Shown one piece after another: positions 10,655 to 21,215 of a stretch of DNA of 64,000 nt (positions are counted from its first letter, which is position 1; every line of letters starts with the position of its first letter). The notes beneath the pieces are model-generated. The model saw only the letters and a program-made list of their open reading frames with translations. It had not been told where the DNA came from and ran no database searches. A program made the position numbers and the translations under genes. The stretch is taken from the NCBI GenBank assembly GCA_037176885.1, contig JAWWNJ010000192.1, forward strand, positions 301,136 to 365,135, given 5' to 3'. The stretch comes from Favolaschia claudopus. Its lineage: Eukaryota > Basidiomycota > Agaricomycetes > Agaricales > Mycenaceae.

Positions 10655-11828
10655 ATGTCCGATAGTTTGCCGGAAGAGCTCCTCATTCTCATTCTTCAGC
10701 AAGTGGAAAGAGTTTCGGACCTACTCGAGGTTCGCCTCGCGTCGCAAACACTCAATACCTTGGCCGCGCCGCTCATCTTTCGCGTGGTTGTAGTCCAAGA
10801 GCAAATTTACAGCGCAGATTGGCTGTTGTGCCTACAAGAAGGCGCTGCAGGAACCCGATCAGCCGTTCGAGAAATCTCTTTCAAAGGAGCCCATAATGAG
10901 GAGATAGCCTCTTCGAGTGCGGCGCAGAAGCGAGACACCAGAACTTCCCTGTGTGCCGCATTTTCCCGCTTAGACAGGTTCAGTAATCTTCAGGCTCTGC
11001 ATTTCGACTTCAGTGTTCTCCGTTCAGCTTCGGACGAGGTTCCATATCGTTTCCGACTCTTACAGCTTGGATCATTCGCCAGTCTGGCGGCCCACCCGCC
11101 TCGCCAACTATCTTCGCTGACGCTTCTCAATGTAGTGGCTCTGCGTGACGATGTCTATAGTACCGCGGGATTCCTCCAGATATTTCGCTCGTTAAGAACG
11201 CTAGTCATATCCGTTCTGGCTCACAATCTATCTGAGGAAGGGGACTTCTTCCAAGGGTCCCTTTTGCGCATTCTACAACACGCACCCGGCCTCACCTCGC
11301 TCTCTATGCGATTCTCTCATCCTGTCGGGGTAGTGCGAGCACTACTTTTGTCCTCTATCCACCTCCCCGCAATCACACATCTACAGCTGGATAACTTCGT
11401 CCTCAATCACACTCGCCCTGACTACGACGCTCTCGAGTTCATAGCGCGGCACAAGGCAACGCTGAAGCATCTTACCCTTTCCGACTGCTCCGTTTACGGT
11501 GGCGAACACGAACATCCCAATGATGGCGTGTATTCGCGCCCCTGGCACAGCGTCTTCCAAACGCTGCAAGATGAGCTTGTGCATCTTCGTTCCTTTCGAT
11601 TCGAAATGATATATGCGCCGCAATTCCTATACCGTTACGAATATCTCGTGCTCGCTCCTGGTCAGGCCCACGTCGTGGGTGAGGCTGCGGGTCGAAAAAG
11701 GATAGCAAGTGATGAGGTTGCATATGAGAGCCTCATGTCCGCCTTGGAATCCCGATCCTTGGTGAGACGGTCTACCTTTGATTATCTCTGCGCTAACGAT
11801 GCTTACGCAGGCCGATGTACTGCCATGA
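10655..11828 (+). CDS. F-box/LRR-like protein (family member 3)
   Basis: Two exons, 10655-11761 and 11812-11828 (start of exon 2 at 11811), separated by a GTGAGA...CGCAG intron of 49 nt; the product is about 374 aa. F-box-like start LPEELLILILQQVERVSDL...VRLASQTLNTLAAPLIF, then Leu-rich repeats and the family blocks YSADWLLCLQEG, CSVYGGEHE and RPWHSVFQTLQ. The terminal intron is at the same position as in member 1, which supports the splice model. It is inverted relative to members 1 and 2. Presumed SCF adaptor. Confidence 0.78.
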
Positions 11829-12231
11829 TACGTGTTGCCGACACCCATCTATTGCTGGTAAATCAGAGGTAGATGTCTTCCTTTTCTGGGTATGGGATGT
11901 TCATGGTAATCGGTCAGTGGAATGGGACGTACCAGTTGACAAGGCGCATCGCTTCGCTGTTTTACACACATTCGTCCAATACTAAAACGGTGTTGTTTTA
12001 CACGAAAATTTGGAATCAACAAAGCGTGCTCCCCGTCTGTATCACTGCTCAGACACTGTTTGAACTTCGGGGCATTCTCCGTTTTCCGGTATCCGCGGCG
12101 CGCTAATACTGAGCGTATTACAGGTAACGGCACAACAGGCACATTACAGCCATAAAATCCAGGAAGTCCCCACGCTGCTTCTCCAACCCAGTATAGATAA
12201 CAAGTCCGTCTCGCTCTTGCCTTCTGCTACG
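11829..12231. other. Intergenic upstream of nitrate transporter
   Basis: Promoter interval for the nitrate transporter gene. I could not identify a convincing TATA box or nitrate-regulator site by eye. Confidence 0.4.
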
Positions 12232-14291
12232 ATGTCAAACTCTCCCCAAGAAAAGAGACTACCCGAGTCACAAGATGTTCCCCCAGTCCCAGCGCACGAA
12301 TGGAGGAGCGGCCCACCGCCTTTCGAGTGGTCGCATTTGTGGAAACAACCCGTGGTGAGATAGATAGCGAAATAAGGTTTGACCATGATAACGCTCCCAA
12401 GATAAATCCCATGAATCGGAAGTCCTACACCCTCCCGATATTCAACCTATCAAACCCTTACTCGCGGTCCTTCCATCTTTCCTGGCGTAAGTTCGCGCCG
12501 GCATTGTTTCGAGAACAAGAATCTACCGAGCATGCTCCTTTGCAGTCGGTTTCTTCGTCGCGTTCCTATCGTGGTTCGCCTTTCCGCCACTGATTCCAGA
12601 TGCTATCAAAAGCGACTTGAAGCTCACCCAAGCCGAAATCGCCAACTCCAACATTATCGCTCTCGTGGCAACATTGGTCGTTCGGATTTGGGCTGGCCCG
12701 CTCGTAGATCGTTATGGTCCTCGAAAAGTCATGGCTGGTCCGTGCTGCGTTGTTTGATCCGTGTACCGTGTTTCAGGTCAAAATCTTTCCCTAGGCTTAC
12801 TTGTACTCGGCGCGATCCCATCCGGTTTGGCGGGTACCGCGCACAGCGCGCAAACACTGTATGCGCTGAGATTTTTCATCGGGATACTGGGGGGCACATT
12901 CATTCCATGTCAAGCGTGGACTTCTTGCTTCTTCGATAAAAACATTGTCGGTACCGCCAATGCGTTCGTTGCTGGTTGGGGAAATATGGGGTTGGTTTAT
13001 ATTGGTTGATTTCTGTTGTCAACCTGCGCTGATTCTGGTTCAGCGGAGGGGCTACGTTTGCAATCATGGTCTCTACCTGAGTCTGCGTTCGAACGGCCTT
13101 TCAGAACACTCAGCGTGGAGAGCTGCCTTCGCTGTTGTACCGTATATCGTTTTCGAGCTATCGCAATATGTCGAAACTAATGAAAATAATCTCCAGGGTT
13201 CCGATTCTTCTCACTGTCGCGGCTCTTACTCTCATGTTCGGTCAAGATCATCCTGCAGGCGCTTGGTCTCAACGCCACACTTTACCTGCTACGGCAATTG
13301 CTATTGCTCGTGGTCATCAAGTTCATAGGGACGCAGATGAAAAATTATCTCAAGATAAGAAAGCGTCAGAGGAGGGGGATGTGCAAGTACATTCTGTTAA
13401 CGAAGATGGAATTGTCATATCTACGGTCGATTTCGCGGTAAACGAGTCCTTGACGTTCAAGACGGCGATGGAGATTCTAGTGAGCCCATTGACATGGCTA
13501 CCAGCACTTGCGTATCTCACAACCTTTGGGCTTGTAAGCTTCTTTAAGACTCCAGAATTTGTGGAGAGCAAGACTAATTATTTTCTTAGGAGCTCGCTCT
13601 TGATGCTCAAATGGAAAATCTACTGTTCACTCTGTTCAACAAGCGAATTCGCGGATTTGATCAAAACAAAGCTGGTTACTACACTTCCATCTTGTTTGTC
13701 CTTCCGAATCTTCAAACGATATATAGCTGAAGAAAATATGTAGCGGTTTTCTCAATCTCGTCACCCGTCCATTTGGTGGGTACCTAGGTGATGCCATATA
13801 TTGCAAATACGGCACAAAGGGCAAGAAATACTTGACTTTGTTCTGCGGTTTGATTATGGGTGTCGGTTTCCTCGCTGGGGGTCTATATCTCCAAAACAAT
13901 CACGCGGCGCCGCACCTGCCTTCGCGTGAGTGCTTGAAATTTGTATGGCCATTAATGTTGAATCCTTTTCCATCTAGTGGCAACGTTGATGGGTGTATTT
14001 TCAGTCGCCACCATTTTCTCTGAAGTCGGAAATGGCGCGAACTTCAGCCTCGTACCGCATTGTAATTCGTACAATAACGTGAGTTTTTTTTGAGTGCTTT
14101 AAACTGATCTGACGACCACTTCGAAGGGCGTAATGTCCGGCATCGTTGGAGCGTTCGGAAATCTGGGGGGAATAATATTCGCCCTTATCTTCCGGTTTCA
14201 AACGTCTACGGGCAAAGCGTTTTGGATCATAGGAGCGTTCTGCATTGCTTTGAATGTTCTCTTAATCCCAATTCCGGTGCCCGAATTCTAG
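12232..14291 (+). pseudogene. nrt2: NRT2-type nitrate transporter, one frameshift
   Basis: High-affinity nitrate/nitrite importer of the major facilitator superfamily (NNP family, CrnA/NRT2), about ten exons with introns of 39-59 nt. Both nitrate signatures are present: AGWGNMGGGATF across the 12991-13043 intron, and NGVMSGIVGAFGNLGG across the 14079-14126 intron. Other family blocks are [45 protein letters not shown] and TRPFGGYLGD. The reading frame is complete from ATG to TAG except at about 13069-13073, where one net base is lost after ...ATFAIM and the expected continuation (LYLSLRSNGLSEHSAW) is in another frame. The nitrate reductase and nitrite reductase genes that usually accompany it in fungi are not in the window. 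It may be a young pseudogene or contain a single-base assembly error. Confidence 0.85.
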
Positions 14292-14460
14292 CTGGGAATA
14301 ATTCGTGAAACGCTTGTTATGTCATTGACTCGAATTCAAAGATAGATACGACAAAATTGGACTGAGATGTCAACCACGAAACTGCGTCTACTTACACTTC
14401 AGTTCCCTGATTCCTGCCTCTGCGATAATACTTGCAACCAATGGCACCCAAATTCTCCCG
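14292..14460. other. Convergent intergenic spacer
   Basis: Short gap between the stops of the nitrate transporter and the F-box pseudogene; nothing recognised. Confidence 0.5.
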
Positions 14461-16376
14461 TTACACTTCGCTGCTGGTATCTTTCCAGCCGTTGCCTGTT
14501 CGCCTGAACGTGGTCCGATGGAGACGTAGCTCCCGTAGATCCGGACACAGCCGTCGCATGGCCTTTGCAACTTGACAATGCTGTTTCGCGGTAAAGGGGT
14601 CATGCACCAGGACATCGGCTTCCAGCTCCAAGACCTCCAGCTCAACTGGCAGCGTAATATCTTCTCCGAATATCCAACGTAATATGTTCTGTAGACGCTC
14701 AGGATCCGCGATGCGAATGGAAAAAAAAAGCTATAGCACACGTACATGAATGTTTGAAGCACTGGTAATATCGGGCAATTGGTTTCTGCGAAAAACGGGG
14801 AAAGAATCCGAGAAGCGTTCCCTTGGATATCCGTTGTGATCATAGTGCCACATCAACGAATCGGGTACACCCTCTATAGGTTCTTTACCCGTCTCCTGGA
14901 TAATCATCGACAGTTTCCTTAGTTGAGGGAAATGTCGGGTAATGAAAGCAAAACACGCCAGTGTTGGATCCGTACCGGGGAGGACAAGGGAGTGCAGCGG
15001 GGCGACACTGGATGCGATGTCCATGAGTAAGATGATAATTTCCTCTGCCGGGAGATATGGAGGGCTCTGCATTGGAGAGCTGTAGATCACCACATCCCTG
15101 ACGGGCCGACCTGGCACTATCATCCGTATGAGTGCGATTGAAGGTGCTGCGATGCTGTGTAAGAGTGGGATCCAAGTCGGTTCGATGAAATCTGCAAAGG
15201 CGGAATCCAGGCTAAGAAAAGCAGTGCGAGCTATGGATGTGATTTGCAGACTTTCGAGACGAGGACACCGCTTCAGGACCCCGAAGAAAGTCGCGATGTT
15301 GGTGAGCTCCTCCAGTGAGAAGTCCACGAGCTGCGTGAAGGTCGGTGCTGGCCCGAAGCCAACGATCATCGAGCGAAAAATATCACCGCCTTGAAGTTTG
15401 AGAGTTTGCAAACATGTTGGATCCGCTATGCGCAGACTGTCCGCTGTGCTGTATGAGCCTAGTTCGGTGAACGCCTTCAGTCTAAGCCATAGTCCGTCTT
15501 CATAAGAAGCAAGGTCGCAATTCTGCAAAACAAGTTCCTCTAGCATCTGCAACGCAGCAAGTGTGGCTAAGAAAGGTTCGTCCAGGACGAACCACTCGAG
15601 ATGCAAACAGTACAGATTCCTGTAGAGACCCAGTGTTGCGCCAAATACTGTGAGGATCCTATTGTACATGCTGTCGAAATAGCACCAGTCCTCAATGTCG
15701 GTATGAACAGTGCTCTCCTTGACAGACAATCCAATGGCGGCCTTCCATGAGCGCACTAATGGCGCATATTCGACTAGGTCGTCCAGTCTTGTAGCCAGTA
15801 CTTTTAATTGCTGACCTCTTGCCGCCCAGTCTCCGCTGGTGACCCTCGCGGAGGGCGAGACGTCGAGCACTTGGTCCCGAAGCAAGAGCGGCAAACAAAT
15901 TGAACGAAACAATTTGCACACCGCTGAGATGCTCCAGGCCCCGGGAAGCTCCTGCAAAGGATGGTCCCGAAAATTCCGCGATTTTGGCCTCAAAAAGCCA
16001 CTCGTTTTGGCGAACTTTGTCCCAAAAAGCCACTTTTCGGACAGGCCTTATCACGTGAAATTTGACCGGCCGTCGGCGCCGGTGATGCAATCAGAGGATG
16101 TCGTGATTTTGGTCGATTTTCCTTCAAATTTGGCCCAAAAAAGCCACTTTACGGACAGGGCTTGCGGATTTTGAGCCTCAAAAAGCCACCTTTCGGACAA
16201 GGGTTTCGCGAATTTTGGCCCTGAAAAAGCCACTTTTCGGGACCATCCTTTGCAGGAGCTTCCCGGGGCCTGATGCTCCGAACCTCTGAATTGGAGCACA
16301 AATTCCAGCAAGCAATCCAGAGCTCGGCCGGAAGTATGTCCAGATAGGGAATTGGGATAGGGATGGGTGGGTTCAT
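14461..16376 (-). pseudogene. F-box protein gene split by a transposon
   Basis: The start (MNPPIPIPIP) is at 16376. The F-box motif begins LDILPAELWIACWNLCSNSE and is interrupted after VRSI by the 336-bp element at 15936-16271. It resumes as SAVCKLFRSICLPLLL, and taking out the element plus one 8-bp duplication leaves the frame unbroken. Downstream come about 400 aa of leucine-rich sequence (LEELVLQNCDL, LQTLKLQG, LESLQITS, LRKLSMI). An intron removes the section between ...SNIH and RLQNILRW (about 14695-14747), and the product ends at 14461. This family is distinct from the 3.6-11.8 kb cluster. In the present allele the F-box would be disrupted unless the insert were removed. Confidence 0.75.
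15936..16271. mobile_element. hAT-like non-autonomous inverted-repeat element
   Basis: A 336-bp element with terminal inverted repeats of about 35 bp that are perfect over AGGCCCCGGGAAGCTCC and on through the GGATGGTCCCG block. It is flanked by identical 8-bp target duplications GATGCTCC at 15928-15935 and 16272-16279. An 8-bp duplication is characteristic of hAT transposons. It has no coding capacity. The interior holds about five degenerate copies of a tttGGCC...AAAAGCCACttt unit in tandem, giving further potential to fold. If the terminus is read as CAGG rather than AGG, the duplication shortens to 6 bp. Confidence 0.85.
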
Positions 16377-19300
16377 CTTCGTGGTCAGTTCCTGGAGGAG
16401 GAGGAGGTGTATTATACTGACGAGGTCCCACAACTGGAACAATCAGTCTACTACATACAACATCGTAACTCATGCGGGCCAAAAGCTACGTATTGTACAT
16501 AGAACACACATACTACCTAGGGGGGGCGGAAAGCCACAAGAACACAATTCCTCTCCTGGCCCGGCTCGGACCAGAGCGGGCGGGTCGCACAGATAAAACC
16601 TCTTGGGTAGTTGATCCAATCCCTCAGATTCAACCAAAAATCCCCGGCGGCCGGAAAGGTCTTGAGTCCTCGTCACTCAACAGTCCCGTAGGGCACGCAT
16701 GTTAGAGCGAGAAAAAAGAAAAGAAAAAAGTGAGAAGAGAATCAGGAACCCCAGTCAAACGGTCGGCCCGGACTACAGTTCAACTGTTGGGGTTTTGGGG
16801 GTTAATGTACAAGTCCGGATTGATCACCAGCATCGGTTCCGCATAGAATATCTCCAGGATTTCATAAGCCAGCTTTGCCAAGATTCCTATGGTCTTGTCC
16901 TTCACCAGCGCGTCTTTGAAGAACACACCGGGATCCACATACACTCCTTGGAGCTCAGGATAGCTATTGTACAGTTTCTGGAAGAAATCTTGACGGATAG
17001 GCATTAGCGGCGGATGGTCACAGACGAAGAGTGCATGGATGGCATCTTCTAAGTGGGTCTTACAAAATCGGCAGAGTCGCCATTTCCGAGGCACCTGTGG
17101 CTTATATCTCTCTGCCCATCGCATGCGTTCCATTGCCAGGGAGTGACCGGAGAGCACTGCATGTATCAGTGCTCGACGATGTTTATTGTTGCGCACTCTC
17201 AAGTAAAGCCGGAAAGCCATCACATCGTGGGTCCACTTTCCTTTTATAAAGACAGTGCGATCTGTCAATAAGTCGCGAGTCCGAGAGTACGCATTTAGTT
17301 CCGCCTGGATACATCCTTCCATGGAGTGCCGAACATCCACCGTCAGTTGATCCACCGTTTTCTCATTTATTGCTGAGTCGGCATTGATTTTCCAGTAAAC
17401 AGGAATCGGCAGTTCTGACAGCACGAGTACAACGTCGTTTACCCAGGACATCTTGTGTTCTCGAGCCAGCTCCAGGGAGTCCAACAGTCCGTCCTTCACC
17501 AGTCTTTCAGAGTCCGATTTCGCGAGGTATTTTAGATTCCGCAGAAGCAGCAAGACACGGCGATAGGAAATTGGTTGCAATCCAGTTTCTGAGAACAGTA
17601 CTGCCCGTACACTGCGTTCCGTGAGACCCAAGATGCGGCGTAGGTGGTGGTTCTGGATTGCCTCGCGTTCCACACGACGTGACTTCACAACGTCGGGGCA
17701 GATGTCGGCCGCGGAGATCAAGTACGGATCAACACGTGCCATATACAAAGTTCTCGCGTCCCATACCGACAATCCCCCCACCATTCTGTCGACCGCAAGA
17801 CACGCATTCGACATCCTCTGCGCCTTTTCTAAGTAGACACGGTGATGTTCACTATACAAGTCTTTGGCGTTCAAGTCGTGATGTATTCCAACGTACTGAA
17901 ATTTTGACGCTTCATCGAGAGGTTTGCCGTCGAGGTAAAACGTTTGGGATGTACTGGGTTTGATGCCAATTGCTCCCCACAGGCACTTCATGCTCTGAAT
18001 CTCACAGCCAGTATCTGCCATAAAGACCCCCGTGCTGTTTAGCTTCGATTGAAATCCATGACCCGTATTTGACACTACCAGTAAGTCGTCGGCTTGCTCC
18101 ATTTTTGAGACGTATCTTTTGTTAAGAGGCAAATCTCCAGGCATAGGATTAAGCTGGAAACCAGCTAAAAACAGGTTCCAGAACTCTGGTGAGCCCGAGT
18201 CTCCTGTCAATACACCTAGGAATGAGAAGAAACTCTCCGACAGTTCTTTATCAACGCGAACCATGTATTGTAGTTTATCATACAGCAGCATAATCAGATC
18301 GATTAGGTCGCCCGCAATACCCATGGAATTCAGAGTCACAAACAAGACATTACGATTGACTGCCGGGAATGCATTCTTCAAGTCCACCACTGCAACATAC
18401 AACACCTTTCCCTCGGCCGCTGCCCTGTCGGACATTGTGCGGAGTAACCAGGGGTTATTGTTCGTGCGATAGGTTGCTCGAAAGCCGTTCTGAGTTTCAG
18501 GTACGAGTTTTGCTTCTTCTGCGAATTCCTTGACTCTTCGGTCAATGAGCAGAGTTAGGAATTTCAACAGACAGCATTCTAAAACTACAAGCCGGTAGCT
18601 TTCTGGCCTCAATGGGTCTTTCCTAGGTTTCAGAATTCCGGCAACCAGCGCAAGTAGCCATTTGGAGGGAAAGATTTTACGATCAATCACCGCTTGAAGC
18701 AGCACGAGCAAGTTCTCGTTTGGGATTTCCATTATGTCTTGGTATGAGAAGTCGTCTATGCCCGAGCTTGTCGCAAGGTGCGTCATTATCTGCCTTTTCC
18801 CCCATTGAATATCCTCTAACGTCAACTTTCGCGAGAAGGATTTCCTCGGGGAGTGATCCCGGTTTGTCCGTGGCATCTGCTCAAAGAGTCTTGCCCACGC
18901 GCGAAGTTGTTCTTTATTGAACGAGGCTGGTGTCTCCTCTGGCTCATTCATCCGCTTCTCAAACTCCTCTGTAAGCTGGTCTAGAGAGACTTGTATTCGC
19001 TTTGGTCTCGGATCAGTCCATCCGCGCATGATTCGCCAAAAAGCGCCTGCATCTTTGCATTCAAAGATCGAGTCCCGCAATTGCTTCTGTAAGTCTCGCA
19101 GCTTCACGCGGCCACGATGGTGCTCCGGATTTCCTGTAAGCGCTTCCTCATCATCATCTTGCAACCTCAATGCTGATTCTCTCTGAGTAGCAATCTCCGG
19201 CAGAGCTGTTGAGACCTTAGGCACATTAATTACCGGCAGACCTGCCACCTCGCTATCTTTCCAGGGATTCACCTCGACAGCACAATGAGGTGGTGCCCGT

Positions 19301-20900
19301 GAGTAACCGCGGTTCAATCCTTGTTGAGCTGATCGCTTCGCAGCCGCTGCGCGCTCGTTTTTTGAGTCACGCTCAACACGAACAAAACGTGTCGGGGCCC
19401 GCCGGTACCGCAACAGCAGCGCCAGATCCTTCAGTAGATCTCCATTCGCACAGGACCACCCAATCTGTGAGTTTTTCCCCGCCCAATAGCACAGATGCCG
19501 AATGCAGTACTCCGAGTTAGTGAATATCATCAGCGAGATATCTGGATTCGCCATCCTCAAGGCCATTGTTACTGCATACAATGCGGCTCGGTTACTTGTC
19601 GGCGAATCAGGCCCTGGGACAACATCGACACGATTCAGCTGGGACTTCTCCCCCCAGAAGATAGCTCCAACTCCAATTGCATCGTGACTTCCAATGTCCT
19701 TGCATGAGCCATGAACGTAAACCTGCGCGTACGGTGTGTCATAATAAACCTCTCCATACAAGGTTCGTAGCATCTCTGTCGCGTCTTGCCTGCTTGCCAT
19801 CACCTGCGTGCATAGTTCATCCATTGCGGCATCCCCGACAGGCATCTTTGGCGGCGCGCGGACTACTTTGGGTAGACGAGGCGCCACTTGTAAGAATGTC
19901 CTATCTATTCGAAGAGTCAGACTAACGTGATCTGACCAAGCTTCGGCGGGTTCTGGCGGAATGGCTACACTCAGGGAACGGACTGATGAGAGCAGATGGT
20001 CGGATACCACCGCGTAATCAACGACAGCTTCAGCCACCCCAGCTTCCTTAATGGAAGTGAAACGCCCTGGGGATGCATCCTCCAAATGTGTGCCGTTCAG
20101 GATGACGAGGTTGGACCTTCTCCAGGTCGAAAGTAATCTGCTCCCTCGCGGTGAGATTGGTTTTTGGTCTGCTGACATACGGGCTAAATCGCCCCCTGCC
20201 TTTTCAGACTGGGTCCGAGCATTTCCATCTAGGAACAACAGAATTGGTTTTGTTTCGTCGGCAGCAGCGCATAACGCCACCGTCTCATCGAGCTTGTGCT
20301 CGGGATTCACATCCGTGAACTGTTGCCAACGAGAGCGCTCGGGTAAGATGTACGCTCCCACCAGCCAGCATGTAATTAGATCAAGGACCAATATATCTGG
20401 TGACGATAGCGGAGATTTACTCGCTTGAATTCCATTTCGTATGAACGCAGTTACGCCTCCGCCATGTCGTTCCCAAGATCCAGTCAGCTTTCTGCACACG
20501 GAAAGTGCATAAAATCCCTTTGGGATTGCCAAACACTCCTCGTCATCAGGGAGGAGATGGGTTTCCTGCAACACGACAACATCGTGTTCTTTTATCAAGT
20601 CCTCAAACTCGGGGCTGTACAGCTTAACGCACAAATTTCCTTGTATATTCCACGACATTATAGATACATCAGTAGTAGAATTAACAATGTTGGTGCGCAA
20701 TCGACTGCCAGCCCCCTCTAGTTTCCCGTGAGGAAGGCCTGGTACCGTTCTAGGTCCAGGTCTCCAAACCAAATGAACGTTAGGTCGAGCACAACTCATA
20801 TCACGGATTATATAATACACCTGATTGATGTTGTCACGTTGCTGCACTGCCTATTGCCCCGCACGACCTCTTAAGAGGCATGCGCCTCCGTCAATTGCCT
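16377..20900 (-). mobile_element. LINE-like non-LTR retrotransposon
   Basis: This region is centred on the single long ORF at 16783-20847. The 3' side carries a T-rich stretch on the element strand (about 16703-16735) and then untranslated sequence up to the F-box gene start. I cannot fix the element ends: no clear poly-A tail or target duplication is visible, and the 5' side meets the LTR element at 21.2 kb. No ORF1/gag-like frame is evident upstream on the same strand. Confidence 0.6.
16780..20847 (-). CDS. Endonuclease / RNase H-like / RT polyprotein
   Basis: Intact 1355-aa ORF. Residues about 62-310 form an exonuclease-endonuclease-phosphatase nuclease: MSWNIQG, VVLQETH, FLDGNART and SDHVSL keep its catalytic N, E, D/N and DH positions. 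Residues about 375-510 resemble RNase HI (YVHGSC, NRAALYAV, FTNSEY, NERAAAAKRS), but the four acidic catalytic positions are H, A, N and A. Residues about 690-960 are a reverse transcriptase with VDLKNAF (motif A) and QADDLL in place of YADD (motif C). A zf-RVT-like C-C-H-C cluster (CRFCKTH...HALFVC) is near residue 1265. The order differs from I/Tad-type LINEs, where RNase H follows RT. The intact length argues for recent activity; the first usable ATG could be slightly downstream. Confidence 0.85.
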   Translation of the reverse strand: MQQRDNINQVYYIIRDMSCARPNVHLVWRPGPRTVPGLPHGKLEGAGSRLRTNIVNSTTDVSIMSWNIQGNLCVKLYSPEFEDLIKEHDVVVLQETHLLPDDEECLAIPKGFYALSVCRKLTGSWERHGGGVTAFIRNGIQASKSPLSSPDILVLDLITCWLVGAYILPERSRWQQFTDVNPEHKLDETVALCAAADETKPILLFLDGNARTQSEKAGGDLARMSADQKPISPRGSRLLSTWRRSNLVILNGTHLEDASPGRFTSIKEAGVAEAVVDYAVVSDHLLSSVRSLSVAIPPEPAEAWSDHVSLTLRIDRTFLQVAPRLPKVVRAPPKMPVGDAAMDELCTQVMASRQDATEMLRTLYGEVYYDTPYAQVYVHGSCKDIGSHDAIGVGAIFWGEKSQLNRVDVVPGPDSPTSNRAALYAVTMALRMANPDISLMIFTNSEYCIRHLCYWAGKNSQIGWSCANGDLLKDLALLLRYRRAPTRFVRVERDSKNERAAAAKRSAQQGLNRGYSRAPPHCAVEVNPWKDSEVAGLPVINVPKVSTALPEIATQRESALRLQDDDEEALTGNPEHHRGRVKLRDLQKQLRDSIFECKDAGAFWRIMRGWTDPRPKRIQVSLDQLTEEFEKRMNEPEETPASFNKEQLRAWARLFEQMPRTNRDHSPRKSFSRKLTLEDIQWGKRQIMTHLATSSGIDDFSYQDIMEIPNENLLVLLQAVIDRKIFPSKWLLALVAGILKPRKDPLRPESYRLVVLECCLLKFLTLLIDRRVKEFAEEAKLVPETQNGFRATYRTNNNPWLLRTMSDRAAAEGKVLYVAVVDLKNAFPAVNRNVLFVTLNSMGIAGDLIDLIMLLYDKLQYMVRVDKELSESFFSFLGVLTGDSGSPEFWNLFLAGFQLNPMPGDLPLNKRYVSKMEQADDLLVVSNTGHGFQSKLNSTGVFMADTGCEIQSMKCLWGAIGIKPSTSQTFYLDGKPLDEASKFQYVGIHHDLNAKDLYSEHHRVYLEKAQRMSNACLAVDRMVGGLSVWDARTLYMARVDPYLISAADICPDVVKSRRVEREAIQNHHLRRILGLTERSVRAVLFSETGLQPISYRRVLLLLRNLKYLAKSDSERLVKDGLLDSLELAREHKMSWVNDVVLVLSELPIPVYWKINADSAINEKTVDQLTVDVRHSMEGCIQAELNAYSRTRDLLTDRTVFIKGKWTHDVMAFRLYLRVRNNKHRRALIHAVLSGHSLAMERMRWAERYKPQVPRKWRLCRFCKTHLEDAIHALFVCDHPPLMPIRQDFFQKLYNSYPELQGVYVDPGVFFKDALVKDKTIGILAKLAYEILEIFYAEPMLVINPDLYINPQNPNS

Positions 20901-20920
20901 AAGTACATTATTCTGTCGCC

Positions 20921-21205
20921 ATGTCCCGCCAACCGTCCGTTGAAGCTATCATAGAACCTCGGGAAACTCGTCCCTCACCCCCTCTACATGTGTCCGACTG
21001 CATCATGCGCCCCGTAGAGGACGATTCTGCCAGTATACCGCACTCCCCCCATGTTGACTCGTCGCCTTCCGAGTCCGTGACACGAAAGCGTGGGCCCGAT
21101 GATCGTGAGCGGCTTGTACCCCCGTCCCTCCGCTCTGTTGACCGCTTATTGGCTCAGTGCCTACGGGCTCGATTCGTCCTAGCAAAAGGTCGCACGATGA
21201 TATAG
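20921..21205 (+). pseudogene. Small ORF, possibly split by the LTR element
   Basis: A 94-codon frame rich in Pro/Ser/Arg, divergent from the LINE ORF. A GT at 21189 could pair with the acceptor accgtttcag at 40151-40160 beyond the LTR element. The frame then continues for 28 codons to a TGA at 40244, which would make a 117-aa protein with a 66-nt intron into which the 18.9-kb element inserted. I recognise no domain. The model rests only on splice signals and an open frame. Confidence 0.3.
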
Positions 21206-21211
21206 GTTCGT

Positions 21212-21215
21212 CCGT
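21212..21215. other. Target site duplication, left (CCGT)
   Basis: The same four bases follow the right LTR at 40118-40121. Four base pairs is within the usual range for Gypsy integrases. Confidence 0.7.

Noticed and set aside
13050..13100. Programmed frameshift or readthrough in the nitrate transporter
   Set aside because: No slippery sequence or structure, and the family does not use recoding; a lost base explains it.
20921..21205. ORF considered as ORF1 of the LINE
   Set aside because: It is on the opposite strand to the endonuclease-RT ORF and has no gag-like or zinc-knuckle motif.
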